64,000 bases of DNA from Cyanobacterium sp. HL-69 (GCA_002813895.1 CP024912.1:2945836-3009835), one strand, 5' to 3'. Shown: positions 25,673 to 35,373, numbered from the stretch's first letter. Notes: a model not told the origin generated them from the letters alone. A program made the numbers and translations.

Positions 25673-27034
25673 TTAATTTCTCAAAGCCAAAATTTGAGCG
25701 GTGACATCCATACTTTCTTGATAAAGAGTATCCTTGCCCCCTCCTTGTAACTGTTGACTTAAAAGGTGTTCGGTATCTTGATCTGCCAAAGATGTTACCT
25801 GTTGAATACGACAGGCTTGAGCTCCCCCCCCTGCTTCCATGCGCATACAGCCAGTGGTATTGGAGCATAACACCGTACAGCAATCGGCTTGTAGATTGGT
25901 AGAACTTAATTTTAAACTGATTAAATCCCCTAAAATATCACCCCAATCTGCTAGAGATATTCCTGCTAATTCGGTATTAATTTCCTTGCCTTCTGAACTG
26001 AGAAACTTAATTTTGGTGATGTCATAGTCCCCTGTTTCGTTGCTATAGGCGACGGGTTGCCAATTGAGACGACTGGCTAACCATCCGAGATACATCAGTG
26101 CTTGGGTTTTATTCCCTTTTTCGTAGTCCACCGTCACTTCATCTACTTCCCAAATGGCGCTACGACGCTCTGGGGGGTCGAAGGCTTCGGCGGTCAACTC
26201 TTGCCACGGGGCAATCCTAGCCCAATTTAGGTCGATGATAGGAGTGTCTTGGCTAATAAATTGAGCGATACGTTCTAATTCTGCTGTTGGTTCTACAAAG
26301 GTGCTAGAGTCGATTATAAGCCGATCGCACTCTGAGCGTAACCGTTGAAATAAACTATAATCAGTATCAATTCCTGCCTTCCACCAAACGTATTTAGGCA
26401 AATCAGGAATCATCAACTCCGAAATCACCCCGCCGATGCGCTCGAGGGCAGAAGAAACCCCCGTCACACTTATATATTCACAACAAATCAAACTCGTAGA
26501 AGAGCGTTTATTAACAGGACAATAAGCGGATACTTGAGCCTTAACCCCCCTATCTTCCCCAGTGGTGGGGCATAAAGTAATAATTCGACAGGGATTTACA
26601 GAGGCGATCGCATCAGCCATCCCAGCACCCTCCCCATCGGGAGAATACTGCTTGAGAATAGATTGATCCCGTAAATTAACCTTACCCTCCGCCTCAATAG
26701 TCTCGTATTCCTGCTGTAACCGTGCCAACAAATCAGAGTTAGAAACCCCCGTCACCTCAAAACCATATTCTTTTTGCGCCCCCCTAATAGCCGAAGTCGT
26801 GCGAGGGCCAGCAATGCCATCCACAGGCCCAGTATAAAAGCCCAAAGCCGCCAAAAGGGGCTGAGTTTGCTCAGGCTCATAAACCAAAAAACTGAACGTA
26901 GAAGCCCTCGTGGCCGCCAACCCCTCACTATTCCCCGTATAGGTTTGCCAAATTTGCCTCAGCTCACTGTCAATATAATCGAGATCAACATCTTTCGGAG
27001 CTTGTAAAGAAACTAAAGGAGTAGTCATAATCAA
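25673..27034 (-). CDS. opcA: Glucose-6-phosphate dehydrogenase assembly protein OpcA
   Basis: A 453-residue protein. The N-terminal part has a peptidoglycan-binding-like helical module (LLAALGFYTGPVDGIAGPRT) seen in cyanobacterial OpcA. The C-terminal OpcA domain has Cys pairs (NPCRIITLCPT, ADCCTVLCSNTTGC). OpcA activates and redox-regulates Zwf in the oxidative pentose phosphate pathway. It lies 48 bp downstream of zwf on the same strand. The start could be Met1 or Met3 (27028); MTTPLVSLQAP is the usual N-terminus, which favours Met3. Confidence 0.95.
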   Translation of the reverse strand: MIMTTPLVSLQAPKDVDLDYIDSELRQIWQTYTGNSEGLAATRASTFSFLVYEPEQTQPLLAALGFYTGPVDGIAGPRTTSAIRGAQKEYGFEVTGVSNSDLLARLQQEYETIEAEGKVNLRDQSILKQYSPDGEGAGMADAIASVNPCRIITLCPTTGEDRGVKAQVSAYCPVNKRSSTSLICCEYISVTGVSSALERIGGVISELMIPDLPKYVWWKAGIDTDYSLFQRLRSECDRLIIDSSTFVEPTAELERIAQFISQDTPIIDLNWARIAPWQELTAEAFDPPERRSAIWEVDEVTVDYEKGNKTQALMYLGWLASRLNWQPVAYSNETGDYDITKIKFLSSEGKEINTELAGISLADWGDILGDLISLKLSSTNLQADCCTVLCSNTTGCMRMEAGGGAQACRIQQVTSLADQDTEHLLSQQLQGGGKDTLYQESMDVTAQILALRN

Positions 27035-27082
27035 TAATTGCTAATAATAATTGGTCATCAAAAAAAAAGAAAAAAGATTTCT

Positions 27083-28612
27083 CTACAAACGGCGCCATCT
27101 TCTACCATCACGGTTAAGTAAAAACTCCGCTTCGGGGGGTTGCCATGTACCAGCTTCATAGAGAGGTACAGAATCAGGAGCAGAAGGCGCATCCCAAGCC
27201 GTCAGGGCCGGGGTAACAATACGCCAAGCCTCCTCCACCTCATCAGCCCTTGTAAACAAAGTTTGATCTCCCAACATACAATCCAACAACAGACGATGAT
27301 AAGCATCCGTGGTGGCTACCCCAAAAGAGGAACCATAACTAAAGTCCATATCCACCGTACGAGTGCGCAACTCTGCCCCCGGTACTTTCGCCTCAAACCT
27401 GAGAGAAATCCCCTCATTAGGTTGAATCCTCATGGCCAAAATATTGGGGTTAGTTTGGTGGGCTGCCGAAGGAAAAATTGTTAAAGGTACATTTTTAAAT
27501 TGAATAGCAATTTCTGAAACCTTTTTGGGTAATCGTTTTCCAGTCCGTAAATAAAAAGGCACCCCCTGCCAACGCCAATTATCGATCATTAGCTTCAGTG
27601 CCACAAAAGTAGGAGTAGTAGATTCGGGACTAACTCCATTTTCTTCCCGATAACCCGGCACAGGTTTGCCCTTCATCCATCCTGGGGTGTATTGTCCCCT
27701 AATGGCACTTTTTTCTAAATTTTTAACATCAGCTAATCGAGTGGATTGTAAAACCTTGACCTTTTCTCCCCTAATGCTATCGGCATTAATACCATTGGGG
27801 GCTTCCATGGCGGTAAGGCAAAATAACTGTAAGAGGTGGTTTTGTACCATATCTCGCAACGCCCCTGCAGATTCATAATAACCTGCCCTTTCTTCTACCC
27901 CAACGGTTTCCGCTACGGTAATCTGGATATTATCGACAAAATTACGATTCCATAATGGCTCAAAAATGGCATTAGCAAACCTAAATACCATCAAATTTTG
28001 TACTGTTTCTTTCCCAAGATAATGATCGATACGATATACTTGCTCCTCTCGACAAACTTTTTGCACAATGCGGTTTAGTATTTGCGCACTGCTCAAGTCT
28101 TTGCCAAAGGGCTTTTCAATGACCAAACGATGCTTGATGGGATCATCTAACATCCCTGCGGCGCCTAGCTGTTTGATAGCTGGGGGAAAAAATTGGGGTG
28201 ATACGGCGAGATAAAAAACTCGGTTTCCCCTAGTTCCTCTTTTTGTGTCTAATTCTTCGAGAAAATCTTTTAACTTGGAATAGCTTTCAGGTTCGTCCAT
28301 ATTGCCAGGACAATAGTACAAACCCTCCGCAAAATCGTTCCATAACTCTTCATTGGCGATGCCATCGGAAAATTCTTCGATACCTTGTTTCATTTGCTCA
28401 CGGAAATAATCATGACTCCATTCCCGTCTAGCAACCCCCACAATGGTCATTTCTCCAGGCAACCTACCCTCTTTTTTTAACTGATACAGAGCCGGTACTA
28501 ACTTTCTTTGGGTCAAATCTCCTGAAGCCCCAAAAATCGTCAGAATAAGAGGCTCTGGAGTTTTAGCTTGTTTTAAACCCGCTCTTAAAGGGTTTTCTTG
28601 TAATGTAACCAT
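27083..28612 (-). CDS. zwf: Glucose-6-phosphate 1-dehydrogenase
   Basis: A 509-residue enzyme; it oxidises glucose-6-phosphate to 6-phosphogluconolactone with NADP+. It has the coenzyme-site motif [20 protein letters not shown], the active-site signature [15 protein letters not shown] and the substrate loop [14 protein letters not shown]. The start is placed at [12 protein letters not shown] rather than an upstream ATG that would add 20 unfamiliar residues. With opcA downstream it forms the standard cyanobacterial zwf-opcA operon, used for NADPH supply in the dark. Confidence 0.97.
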   Translation of the reverse strand: MVTLQENPLRAGLKQAKTPEPLILTIFGASGDLTQRKLVPALYQLKKEGRLPGEMTIVGVARREWSHDYFREQMKQGIEEFSDGIANEELWNDFAEGLYYCPGNMDEPESYSKLKDFLEELDTKRGTRGNRVFYLAVSPQFFPPAIKQLGAAGMLDDPIKHRLVIEKPFGKDLSSAQILNRIVQKVCREEQVYRIDHYLGKETVQNLMVFRFANAIFEPLWNRNFVDNIQITVAETVGVEERAGYYESAGALRDMVQNHLLQLFCLTAMEAPNGINADSIRGEKVKVLQSTRLADVKNLEKSAIRGQYTPGWMKGKPVPGYREENGVSPESTTPTFVALKLMIDNWRWQGVPFYLRTGKRLPKKVSEIAIQFKNVPLTIFPSAAHQTNPNILAMRIQPNEGISLRFEAKVPGAELRTRTVDMDFSYGSSFGVATTDAYHRLLLDCMLGDQTLFTRADEVEEAWRIVTPALTAWDAPSAPDSVPLYEAGTWQPPEAEFLLNRDGRRWRRL

Positions 28613-28704
28613 TGTACTTTTGTCCTTGAACAACCACCTACATTCTAGTTTCTCTCTTTGAATGTGGGTCAATTTGTTTGGCTATGTAAAGTTTTGTTAC
28701 GTTG

Positions 28705-29187
28705 TTATTTTATTTGATTTTCTAGTCCACAATAGGCAGCATAACCAATGGCGATCGCATCTACACTATCATCAATGGGCAAAGAATCCAACTCAAAAAT
28801 ACTTTGTAAAGCCTCCGCTACTTCTTCCTTTGTAGCTCTACCATGGACTAAATGAGCTTTCCAGCTCGATTGATGTAAAAAAGTGGGGATTATATTTCCC
28901 TCCCGATAACACACAAGATGAATTACCCCCAACGCCTGTAATACTCCCCCTGCTGCCTTGATTTGGCGGCTAAAAAAAGGCATTTCAATGGCAACACTAT
29001 TCGGCTTAAACTCGTGAAATAAATCATTAAAATCACTTTCAATTTCTTGCAACCTTTCCCCAGTGGGTTGTTTTTTGTTAGTTTCGATAATGCCATAATC
29101 AACTAAAGAGGGAGTAACCATATCATCCCCCTCCAATATCGCCCAACCGATAATCGCCAATCCTGGATCAATTCCTAGCCAAATCAT
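28705..29187 (-). CDS. ruvC: Crossover junction endodeoxyribonuclease RuvC
   Basis: A 160-residue Holliday-junction resolvase with the RNase H-like fold. It has the first Asp in MIWLGIDPGLAIIGWAIL, Glu in SVAIEMPFF, and the C-terminal Asp pair in PIDDSVDAIAIGYAAYC. The region VHGRATKEEVAEAL matches the DNA-binding part. It works with RuvAB in recombinational repair. It reads toward zwf with a 92-bp gap. RuvA and RuvB are not nearby. Confidence 0.9.
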   Translation of the reverse strand: MIWLGIDPGLAIIGWAILEGDDMVTPSLVDYGIIETNKKQPTGERLQEIESDFNDLFHEFKPNSVAIEMPFFSRQIKAAGGVLQALGVIHLVCYREGNIIPTFLHQSSWKAHLVHGRATKEEVAEALQSIFELDSLPIDDSVDAIAIGYAAYCGLENQIK

Positions 29188-29327
29188 GATTAATTATAAA
29201 ATGATGAAAAAAAACAACTTAAAAGAAGCGAAAAAAAATAGAAAGGTCTATTTATTCTACCTGTTTAGATACCAGAAACCTTAACGATATAATTAACCTT
29301 ATTAACTTGAATGGGGCCTTGATTACT

Positions 29328-30047
29328 ATGAAAAAAACTTCGTGGTTAGTCTTAATCATTAGTGCCATGACGGTAGGATGCACCTCACCACAACCATTAG
29401 CTACTGACTCCATAAGCCCTCAAGAGGACGAATCATTAACTGTTGCCCAAAATAAAGATAATAACGGAATTTCATCCGATGCCGTATGGGAGCAAAAAAC
29501 CCATGACAAAATTAACGAATATCGTAGTCAACAAGGTTTACCACCCTTACAATTAGAATCTCGTATTAATGACATTGCCAGAGTCCACTCTCAAGACATG
29601 GCCATAGGAAAAGTAGAGTTTAGCCATGATGGAGTTGAAGGGCGATATGAAGCTATTAGTCAAGTTATTTCTTTCCGTCAAGTTGCTGAAAATGTTGCCT
29701 ATAATTACGGTTTTTCCGATCCTTTTAAAAGCGCTGTTGAGGGGTGGATAAATAGTCCTATTGATAATAAAATTGGAGTATATTTTTTTGATGGAGCTCA
29801 TGATTATCGATCGCAATTAATGGGACTTTTATTCGCTATTCCTTTTCTATCTGATCAGGCTTTAATCATAGTTGATGATACTAATTTTATATCTGCCAAA
29901 CAAGCAAATTATTATTTTTTAGCGTTAAATTCTAGCTCTGAATTAATTTTAGATTTACCAACTCCTCGTAATTTTCATCCGACTTTTTGGAATGGGATAC
30001 AAGTATTTAGTTTTGATAGATCGAAAAATAGTGCCTATGATTGGTAA
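29328..30047 (+). CDS. Chimeric lipoprotein: CAP domain joined to the C-terminal half of a SAM methyltransferase
   Basis: A 239-residue product. It starts at ATG 29328 with a lipobox (ISAMTVGC). A CAP/SCP-like domain follows (KINEYRSQQGLPPLQLESRI, VHSQDMAIGKVEFSH, then AENVAYNYGF and VEGWINSP). Where CAP proteins continue with GHRxNI and the last strands, the sequence changes at about 29757 to IGVYFFDGAHDYRSQLMGL and ALIIVDDTNF, then PTPRNFHPTFWNGIQVFSF. This matches the C-terminal half of a Methyltransf_24-type enzyme. The methyltransferase half lacks the SAM site, and the CAP half lacks its end, so neither is likely functional. Probably a recombination product. Confidence 0.72.
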   Translation: MKKTSWLVLIISAMTVGCTSPQPLATDSISPQEDESLTVAQNKDNNGISSDAVWEQKTHDKINEYRSQQGLPPLQLESRINDIARVHSQDMAIGKVEFSHDGVEGRYEAISQVISFRQVAENVAYNYGFSDPFKSAVEGWINSPIDNKIGVYFFDGAHDYRSQLMGLLFAIPFLSDQALIIVDDTNFISAKQANYYFLALNSSSELILDLPTPRNFHPTFWNGIQVFSFDRSKNSAYDW

Positions 30048-30142
30048 GATTTTTCAGGAAAGTTTAGAAATATAGGTTTTTTACAAAATATGTATGACTC
30101 TTTTTTAGATTTTGAAGGAATTAAATAATATATTAGTAGTTA

Positions 30143-30778
30143 TTATTTTCTTACTAACATAGTACGATATACAGGTTCTCCTTTATGGAGGGTGGCAATT
30201 TCCCTTTCTGTCATCACACCGATGGGGTTTTCTGAAAGCCATATTTCTGGTTGTAGTGGATTAAAACTAGGATGGGCTAAGAAGCGATCGCACATTTCCT
30301 CGGCTACTTCTTTTATATCAGATTGTAAGAAAATTTGACTACCAGATTTTAAAAACTTTGCTAAAGTAGCCACCGTTTCAGGTTGAATAACCCTTCTTTT
30401 ATGGTGTTTTTTCTTGAACCAAGGATCTGGAAATTGTACCATTACCAACTCAATTTTATCAGCGGGTAAAGAGTTTAAAATATCTTCCAAAGAAGTATTA
30501 ATATTGCCAAAGAGATAATGTAAATTAGTTAAATTTTCTTCATCTCGTAATTGATTCGCTTCTATGACCAAAGGCTCTCGAATTTCAAAGCCTAAAAAAT
30601 TTATATCAGGATTTTGTGGTGCCATTTCCAACAAAAAACGCCCCCTAGCACAACCAATGTCAAGATGAAGGGGAAGAGATAGATTAGAATATATTTGACT
30701 CCAATCGGGCAAAGAAAGAGATTGTTGATACTTACTACTTAATGGGTTAACGTGTTGACGAACTCTTACTCTAGCCAC
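30143..30778 (-). CDS. trmB: tRNA (guanine-N7-)-methyltransferase
   Basis: A 211-residue class I methyltransferase. It has the SAM-binding motif LHLDIGCARGRFLLEMA, NFLGFEIREPLVIEA, and the TrmB signature VMVQFPDPWFKKKHHKRRVI followed by GEPVYRTMLV near the end. It forms m7G46 in the variable loop of tRNAs. It is divergent from the phosphoesterase gene, 17 bp between starts, so the two promoters must overlap the genes or be shared. Confidence 0.95.
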   Translation of the reverse strand: MARVRVRQHVNPLSSKYQQSLSLPDWSQIYSNLSLPLHLDIGCARGRFLLEMAPQNPDINFLGFEIREPLVIEANQLRDEENLTNLHYLFGNINTSLEDILNSLPADKIELVMVQFPDPWFKKKHHKRRVIQPETVATLAKFLKSGSQIFLQSDIKEVAEEMCDRFLAHPSFNPLQPEIWLSENPIGVMTEREIATLHKGEPVYRTMLVRK

Positions 30779-30795
30779 CGTGATATAATCCTCCT

Positions 30796-31914
30796 ATGAT
30801 TTCTCATGCCATGAATATTCGTTTTGCCGTTGCCTCTGATTTACATATAGCCCTACCAGAAACCATCGAAGACAAACCGAATCGTTTTCATTTGACCCAA
30901 TTTAGCATACCAGCCTTTGACACTGTCTTAGCGCATTTAAACAATCTTAATCTCGATTTTTTGCTTTTACCGGGGGATTTAACCCAAGATGGTGAACCAG
31001 AAAATCACCGCTGGTTACAGGATAAACTCGCTTCTTTGCCCTATCCTGTTTATGTAATTCCTGGTAATCATGACATTCCCAGCTTAAAGGGTAATGAGAA
31101 ACAAATTCCCTCTGATAAATTTCCCTACTTTTATCAAGATTGTGGTTATCAAAATTATACCGAAACCCTTGATTACACTTGTGAAATTGCCCCAAATCTT
31201 CAGTTAGTCGCCCTCAATTCTAATCATTTTGATGAAAATGGACAACAACAGGGGTTGTTAAAACCTTCTCAATTGAAGTGGTTAGAGGAAACCCTTGGGA
31301 AGTTAAAGGACAAATTAGTCTTATTGATGGTACATCATAACGTCATCGAACATTTACCCCAGCAATGGAGACATCCCCTCGGGCGTAGATATATGTTAGA
31401 TAATCCTTTGGAGTTGTTAGAAATTTTAGATAGGTATAATGTCAAGTTGATTTTTACAGGACATCTACACATCCAAGATATTAGTCAATATAAGGGCATT
31501 TACGAAGTCACCACGGGTTCTCTAATCACTTATCCGAGTCCGTACCGCATCATCGAATTAAACCGCCATCATGGGGGAATAAATACCGTTAAAATTAATA
31601 GTTATCAAGTAACCGATTTACCAGAAAAAGAAAAATATGACCAATTTTGTCGGGAGTGGATGGGCGATCGCTCTTTCCCCTTTATAATGAAACTATTAAC
31701 CTCCCCACCCCTTAACCTCGAAGAAAAACAAGCCAGTGAATATGCCCCCCACATGAGATATTTTTGGGCAGACATCGCCAAAGGAGACAGTGAGTTAAAC
31801 TATCCTCAATTACCCCCGAAAATCAATCAACACTTTCAACGCTTCGGGGTAGATATGATAGACGGCAAACCCCAGTTTATTGATAACAATATCACCATTC
31901 AAATTGAGAATTGA
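30796..31914 (+). CDS. Calcineurin-like metallophosphoesterase (CpdA-like)
   Basis: A 372-residue protein. Metal-binding motifs are FAVASDLHIALPE (D-x-H), LLPGDLTQDGEP (GDLT), VIPGNHDIPS (GNHD), LMVHHNVIEH and FTGHLHIQDI (GHLH). The order matches class III cyclic-nucleotide phosphodiesterases. The extra C-terminal 100 residues look helical and are of unknown role. The start may be Met1 or Met6 (MNIRFAVASD, 30811). The substrate is uncertain: cAMP or another phosphodiester. Confidence 0.88.
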   Translation: MISHAMNIRFAVASDLHIALPETIEDKPNRFHLTQFSIPAFDTVLAHLNNLNLDFLLLPGDLTQDGEPENHRWLQDKLASLPYPVYVIPGNHDIPSLKGNEKQIPSDKFPYFYQDCGYQNYTETLDYTCEIAPNLQLVALNSNHFDENGQQQGLLKPSQLKWLEETLGKLKDKLVLLMVHHNVIEHLPQQWRHPLGRRYMLDNPLELLEILDRYNVKLIFTGHLHIQDISQYKGIYEVTTGSLITYPSPYRIIELNRHHGGINTVKINSYQVTDLPEKEKYDQFCREWMGDRSFPFIMKLLTSPPLNLEEKQASEYAPHMRYFWADIAKGDSELNYPQLPPKINQHFQRFGVDMIDGKPQFIDNNITIQIEN

Positions 31915-32006
31915 CAATTAAATCAAAGTCTCCTTTTCTTCTTTTTTTAAGGGGGAGATGCCTTTAGGCAGAGAGGTTATGGGAATTAAGTGAGTTAAAT
32001 AAAGTC

Positions 32007-32080
32007 AAAAAGAATCCGCCCCTACGCTGTAAGAGCGGGTTATGGTGTGAGGAGTGAGCGAAAATTGCTTTTCACCCAAC
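32007..32080 (-). ncRNA. yfr1: Yfr1 small regulatory RNA (candidate)
   Basis: On the minus strand a 5' hairpin (GTGAAAA-GCAA-TTTTCGC) is followed by the unpaired 11-mer ACTCCTCACAC (32055-32045), the hallmark of Yfr1. A 3' terminator hairpin follows, CCGCTCTTAC-AGC-GTAGGGGCGG with two G-U pairs, then ATTCTTTTT. A -10 box TACAAT lies at 32089-32084, a few bases before the predicted start. Yfr1 is known next to trxA in many cyanobacteria, and trxA starts at 32245 here. It base-pairs with mRNAs through the CU-rich loop. The exact ends are estimates. Confidence 0.88.
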
Positions 32081-32244
32081 TTTATTGTAACTTATCCTTA
32101 AAGATAGTTGTACAGATTGATAAGGTAAAAGCTAGAAGAATTGTAAAATTATAGAAATAATTAAGGGTTAAAGACTAATTATTTGTTATGGTAAAATCTG
32201 ATAGTAATCAAAAAGCACATTGTTTAAGTAAGGAATAAAATAAG

Positions 32245-32568
32245 ATGTCAGAAGTGACAGAAGTAAAAGAAGCAGATTTTAAAGCAGAAGTTTTAGATAG
32301 CGAACTACCTGTTTTAGTAGATTTTTGGGCTCCATGGTGTGGCCCATGTCGTATGGTTGCCCCCGTGGTAGAAGAAATTGCTCAACAATACGAAGGTAAA
32401 GTTAAAGTAGTTAAATTAAATACTGATGAAAATCCACAAATTGCTAGTCAATATGGTATTCGTAGTATTCCTACTTTAATGGTTTTTAAAGGTGGTCAAA
32501 AACAAGATATGTTAGTTGGTGCTGTACCTAAAACCAGTTTGGCAAAGACTCTCGAGCAACATATCTAA
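32245..32568 (+). CDS. trxA: Thioredoxin (m-type)
   Basis: A 107-residue thioredoxin with the active site [20 protein letters not shown], the cis-Pro in [12 protein letters not shown] and the buried Asp in PVLVDFWAP. Length and motifs match the essential cyanobacterial TrxA, which takes electrons from ferredoxin-thioredoxin reductase and reduces target disulfides. It has a ribosome binding site (AAGGAAT) and is followed by a strong terminator. The divergent yfr1 RNA lies about 165 bp upstream. Confidence 0.98.
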   Translation: MSEVTEVKEADFKAEVLDSELPVLVDFWAPWCGPCRMVAPVVEEIAQQYEGKVKVVKLNTDENPQIASQYGIRSIPTLMVFKGGQKQDMLVGAVPKTSLAKTLEQHI

Positions 32569-32591
32569 CTTGTTATGTTCACCTAATGCTC

Positions 32592-32626
32592 GTCCCACTG
32601 TATTATAATAGTGGGATATTTTTTTG
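32592..32626 (+). terminator. Rho-independent terminator of trxA
   Basis: TCCCACT, loop GTATTATAAT, AGTGGGA, then TATTTTTTTG. A perfect 7-bp stem with a T-run, about 25 bp past the trxA stop. It makes any LOG-gene start before 32626 unlikely. Confidence 0.9.
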
Positions 32627-32645
32627 TTTTCAAGAGGTTTATATT

Positions 32646-33713
32646 TTGTCTAATAAGTCAGATTTAGATTTATTTTATCGTTCTCGACACATTGAAAAGT
32701 TACTCAAAGAATTACCTCCCTATGACCATAATAAATGGCTAAAAAAATCTTTAAAATCTTTAGCTAAACTGGTAAAAAGAGAAAAAATTGATCGTTTGGA
32801 ATGGAAAATTTTAAGTGCTACTTTAAAGGATTTGGAAAAAGGTTTTCGTCTTTTTTCTAACTATAGAGATACCAGAAAAATTACTATTTTTGGTTCTGCT
32901 CGAACTTCCCCCAATACTCCTGAATATAACCTTGCTTTAGATTTTGCCAAAAAAGTCTCTGAGGAAGGTTTTATGGTGCTTACAGGGGCTGGTGGTGGCA
33001 TTATGGAAGCAGGTAACAAAGGTGCTGGAACGGATAATTCTTTTGGTTTAAATGTTAAGTTACCCTTTGAACAAAGTGCCAATGATTATATAGAAAATGA
33101 TCATAAATTAATTAATTTTAAATACTTTTTTACTCGTAAGTTATTCTTTTTAAAAGAAACAGATGCGATCGCACTTTTCCCTGGGGGTTTTGGCACTCAA
33201 GATGAAGCATTTGAAACCCTAACCCTTTGTCAGACGGGCAGACAACCTCCTATTCCCCTAATTTTGATCGATAAACCAGGAGGAAACTATTGGCAAAATT
33301 GGCAAAAATATATCGTCGAAAATCTGCTACTAGAAGGATATATTAATCCCGAAGACAAAGAAATATATACCATTACCGATAACGTTGAAACCGCCTACGA
33401 AGTTATCAGTCAATTTTATCGAATTTATCACTCTAGTTTGTATCGCAAAGACTTTTTTGTGATGAGGTTAAATACTGAATTAAAAGATGAGCAAATCGAA
33501 ATTTTAAATGATAAATTTAGTGATATTTTAACCCAAGGAAACATTACTAAAATAGAATCTACTGATTCCCAAAGTAGTGGTACTGTTGACGACTTACCAA
33601 GCATTGGCTTTTATTTCAATGAAAGAAAATTTAGTCGTATTTATCAAATGATTAACGTAATTAATGGTTTTGAATTAGATGCCGTTGCCTGTCATCAACC
33701 ATATATTAGATAA
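32646..33713 (+). CDS. LOG-family protein (TIGR00730), nucleotide phosphoribohydrolase-like
   Basis: A 355-residue protein. The start is inferred at TTG 32646 (MSNKSDLDLFYRSRHIEKLL) because the only upstream ATG lies in the trxA terminator and an AAGAGG sits at the right distance. The LOG core is KITIFGSARTSPNTPEYNLA, LTGAGGGIMEAGNKGA, then ALFPGGFGTQDEAFETLT with the PGGxGTxxE motif. Such proteins cleave ribose 5'-phosphate from nucleotides (cytokinin activation in plants); the bacterial substrate is often unclear. The N- and C-terminal extensions are larger than in the smallest LOGs. Confidence 0.85.
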   Translation: MSNKSDLDLFYRSRHIEKLLKELPPYDHNKWLKKSLKSLAKLVKREKIDRLEWKILSATLKDLEKGFRLFSNYRDTRKITIFGSARTSPNTPEYNLALDFAKKVSEEGFMVLTGAGGGIMEAGNKGAGTDNSFGLNVKLPFEQSANDYIENDHKLINFKYFFTRKLFFLKETDAIALFPGGFGTQDEAFETLTLCQTGRQPPIPLILIDKPGGNYWQNWQKYIVENLLLEGYINPEDKEIYTITDNVETAYEVISQFYRIYHSSLYRKDFFVMRLNTELKDEQIEILNDKFSDILTQGNITKIESTDSQSSGTVDDLPSIGFYFNERKFSRIYQMINVINGFELDAVACHQPYIR

Positions 33714-33752
33714 TTGATAATCGATAATTGATAATCGATAATTGATAATTAA
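33713..33752. repeat. Short tandem repeat GATAATTGATAATC
   Basis: About three copies of a 14-bp unit (GATAATTGATAATC/T) lie directly after the LOG gene stop. Similar TTGATAATTGATAAT tracts occur after the FHA-ABC gene near 47989 and near 60885. No spacer structure, so not a CRISPR. Confidence 0.7.
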
Positions 33753-33925
33753 ATTTATTTTTAGCTAAAATACATTATTCCGTGTTGCTTAATAATAAGA
33801 CAAAATATAATGGAATTACAATAAGAATTTAATAATTAAACTATCATCACCTATTCTCCATTCCTAGCCTTCGCAACTTCACTTTTTAATCAACCTCTAT
33901 TTATTAACCCCATCAAAAATTAACG

Positions 33926-35176
33926 GTGAAATCTAACCAGAAACACATTCAACAAACCAAACTCTCCAACGGTATTACCCTAGTAGTAATTGAAAACCCT
34001 ACCACCGAAATCATTGCAGGGAGAATATTTTGCCGTAACGCAGGAAGCCGTTGGGAATCTCCTCAAACCGCAGGGATTTTTCATCTCCTAGCCAGTGTCA
34101 TGGCAAAAGGCACCAGAAATTTATCATCCCTAGAAATTGCCGAAAAAGTAGAAACCATAGGTGCAGCCCTTGGCACAGATACTTCTAGCGATTATTTTTT
34201 AACCAGCATCAAAACTGTTACCGATGATTTTGAGCCCATTTTGGACATTGCGGCGGAGATGTTACGTTATCCTTCTTTCCCAGAGCAAGAGTTAGAATTA
34301 GAAAAGAGTATCACCCTACAAAATATTCTCTCTCAAAAAGAACAACCTTTTAACCTCGCTTTTAGCCAGTTAAGAGAAATGATGTATGGACAACATCCCT
34401 ACGGCTTTTCGATCCTTGGTACAGAAAAAAGTGTCAGTAGTTTAACGGTGGAAGATTTGAAACAGTGTCATCAAAAACACTTTCGTCCTGATAACGTTGT
34501 TATTAGTCTAGCTGGAAAAATTGATCTTGAACAGGCTACTTTAATGGTAAACAAGATATTTGGTGATTGGGAAAATCCTGATAATGCCATGGAGTCTTTG
34601 GTATCTATTCCCGTGGAAGCTAAATCTGCTTATAAAAAAATTGAGCAACAAACTCAACAGTCTATTATCATGATGGGTTACATTACCCCTAGTATGGATA
34701 GTAAAGATTACCCTGTTTTAAAGTTGATTAGCACCTATTTGGGCAATGGTTTATCTAGTCGTCTATTTGTGGAGTTGAGGGAAAAAAGAGGATTGGCTTA
34801 TGATGTTTCGGCTTTTTATCCTACTCGTTTAGACAAATCGCAGTTTGTTGTCTATATGGGTACAGCCCCTGCTAATGCAGAAATTGGGGCGGAGGGTTTA
34901 CAAGCAGAGATAAAACGTTTAAGAGAAGTAACCCTAAGCGCTGAGGAGTTACAAACTGCAAAGAATAAGTTATTGGGGCAATATGCCCTTGGGAAACAGA
35001 CTAATTCGGAGTTTGCCCAAATTTTTGGTTGGTATGAAACCCTTGGGGTGGGTATTGACTACGATCGCACTTTCCAAGACAATATTAATGACATTACAGT
35101 GGCACAAATTCGGGAAGTCGCCAATAAGTATTTACGGGATGAATTTCTTTGTACTTCTATGGTAGGACCAGATTAA
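33926..35176 (+). CDS. M16-family peptidase homologue lacking HxxEH
   Basis: A 416-residue two-domain M16 protein, starting at GTG 33926 (MKSNQKHIQQTKLSNGITLV). The first domain should hold HxxEH; here the helix reads AGIFHLLASVMAKGTRNLS, keeping the first His but losing the Glu and second His. The C-terminal domain has LGNGLSSRLFVELREKRGLA, typical of the family's binding half. No signal peptide is seen, in contrast to the M16 homologue at 15056. Probably a non-catalytic or strongly altered processing-peptidase-like protein. Confidence 0.87.
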   Translation: MKSNQKHIQQTKLSNGITLVVIENPTTEIIAGRIFCRNAGSRWESPQTAGIFHLLASVMAKGTRNLSSLEIAEKVETIGAALGTDTSSDYFLTSIKTVTDDFEPILDIAAEMLRYPSFPEQELELEKSITLQNILSQKEQPFNLAFSQLREMMYGQHPYGFSILGTEKSVSSLTVEDLKQCHQKHFRPDNVVISLAGKIDLEQATLMVNKIFGDWENPDNAMESLVSIPVEAKSAYKKIEQQTQQSIIMMGYITPSMDSKDYPVLKLISTYLGNGLSSRLFVELREKRGLAYDVSAFYPTRLDKSQFVVYMGTAPANAEIGAEGLQAEIKRLREVTLSAEELQTAKNKLLGQYALGKQTNSEFAQIFGWYETLGVGIDYDRTFQDNINDITVAQIREVANKYLRDEFLCTSMVGPD

Positions 35177-35373
35177 TTGATCATGGGAAGAGAAAAAATG
35201 TATGTAAAATGTTGACACAGCTTTTCTTCCAAACAATAGTGTTTTTCAGTTAATAAATTATTGCTGTCATAATCATATTTCTAATAATGTGGTAATGAGA
35301 TTTAGATCTTTACTCTTCAAAATAATGATAAAATACCCAAAAAAAACCAGTATAAGGTTAAGGTTACACAAAA

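Noticed and set aside
33713-33752. Tandem GATAATTGATAATC units as a CRISPR
   Set aside because: Units are directly adjacent without unique spacers and no cas genes are near.
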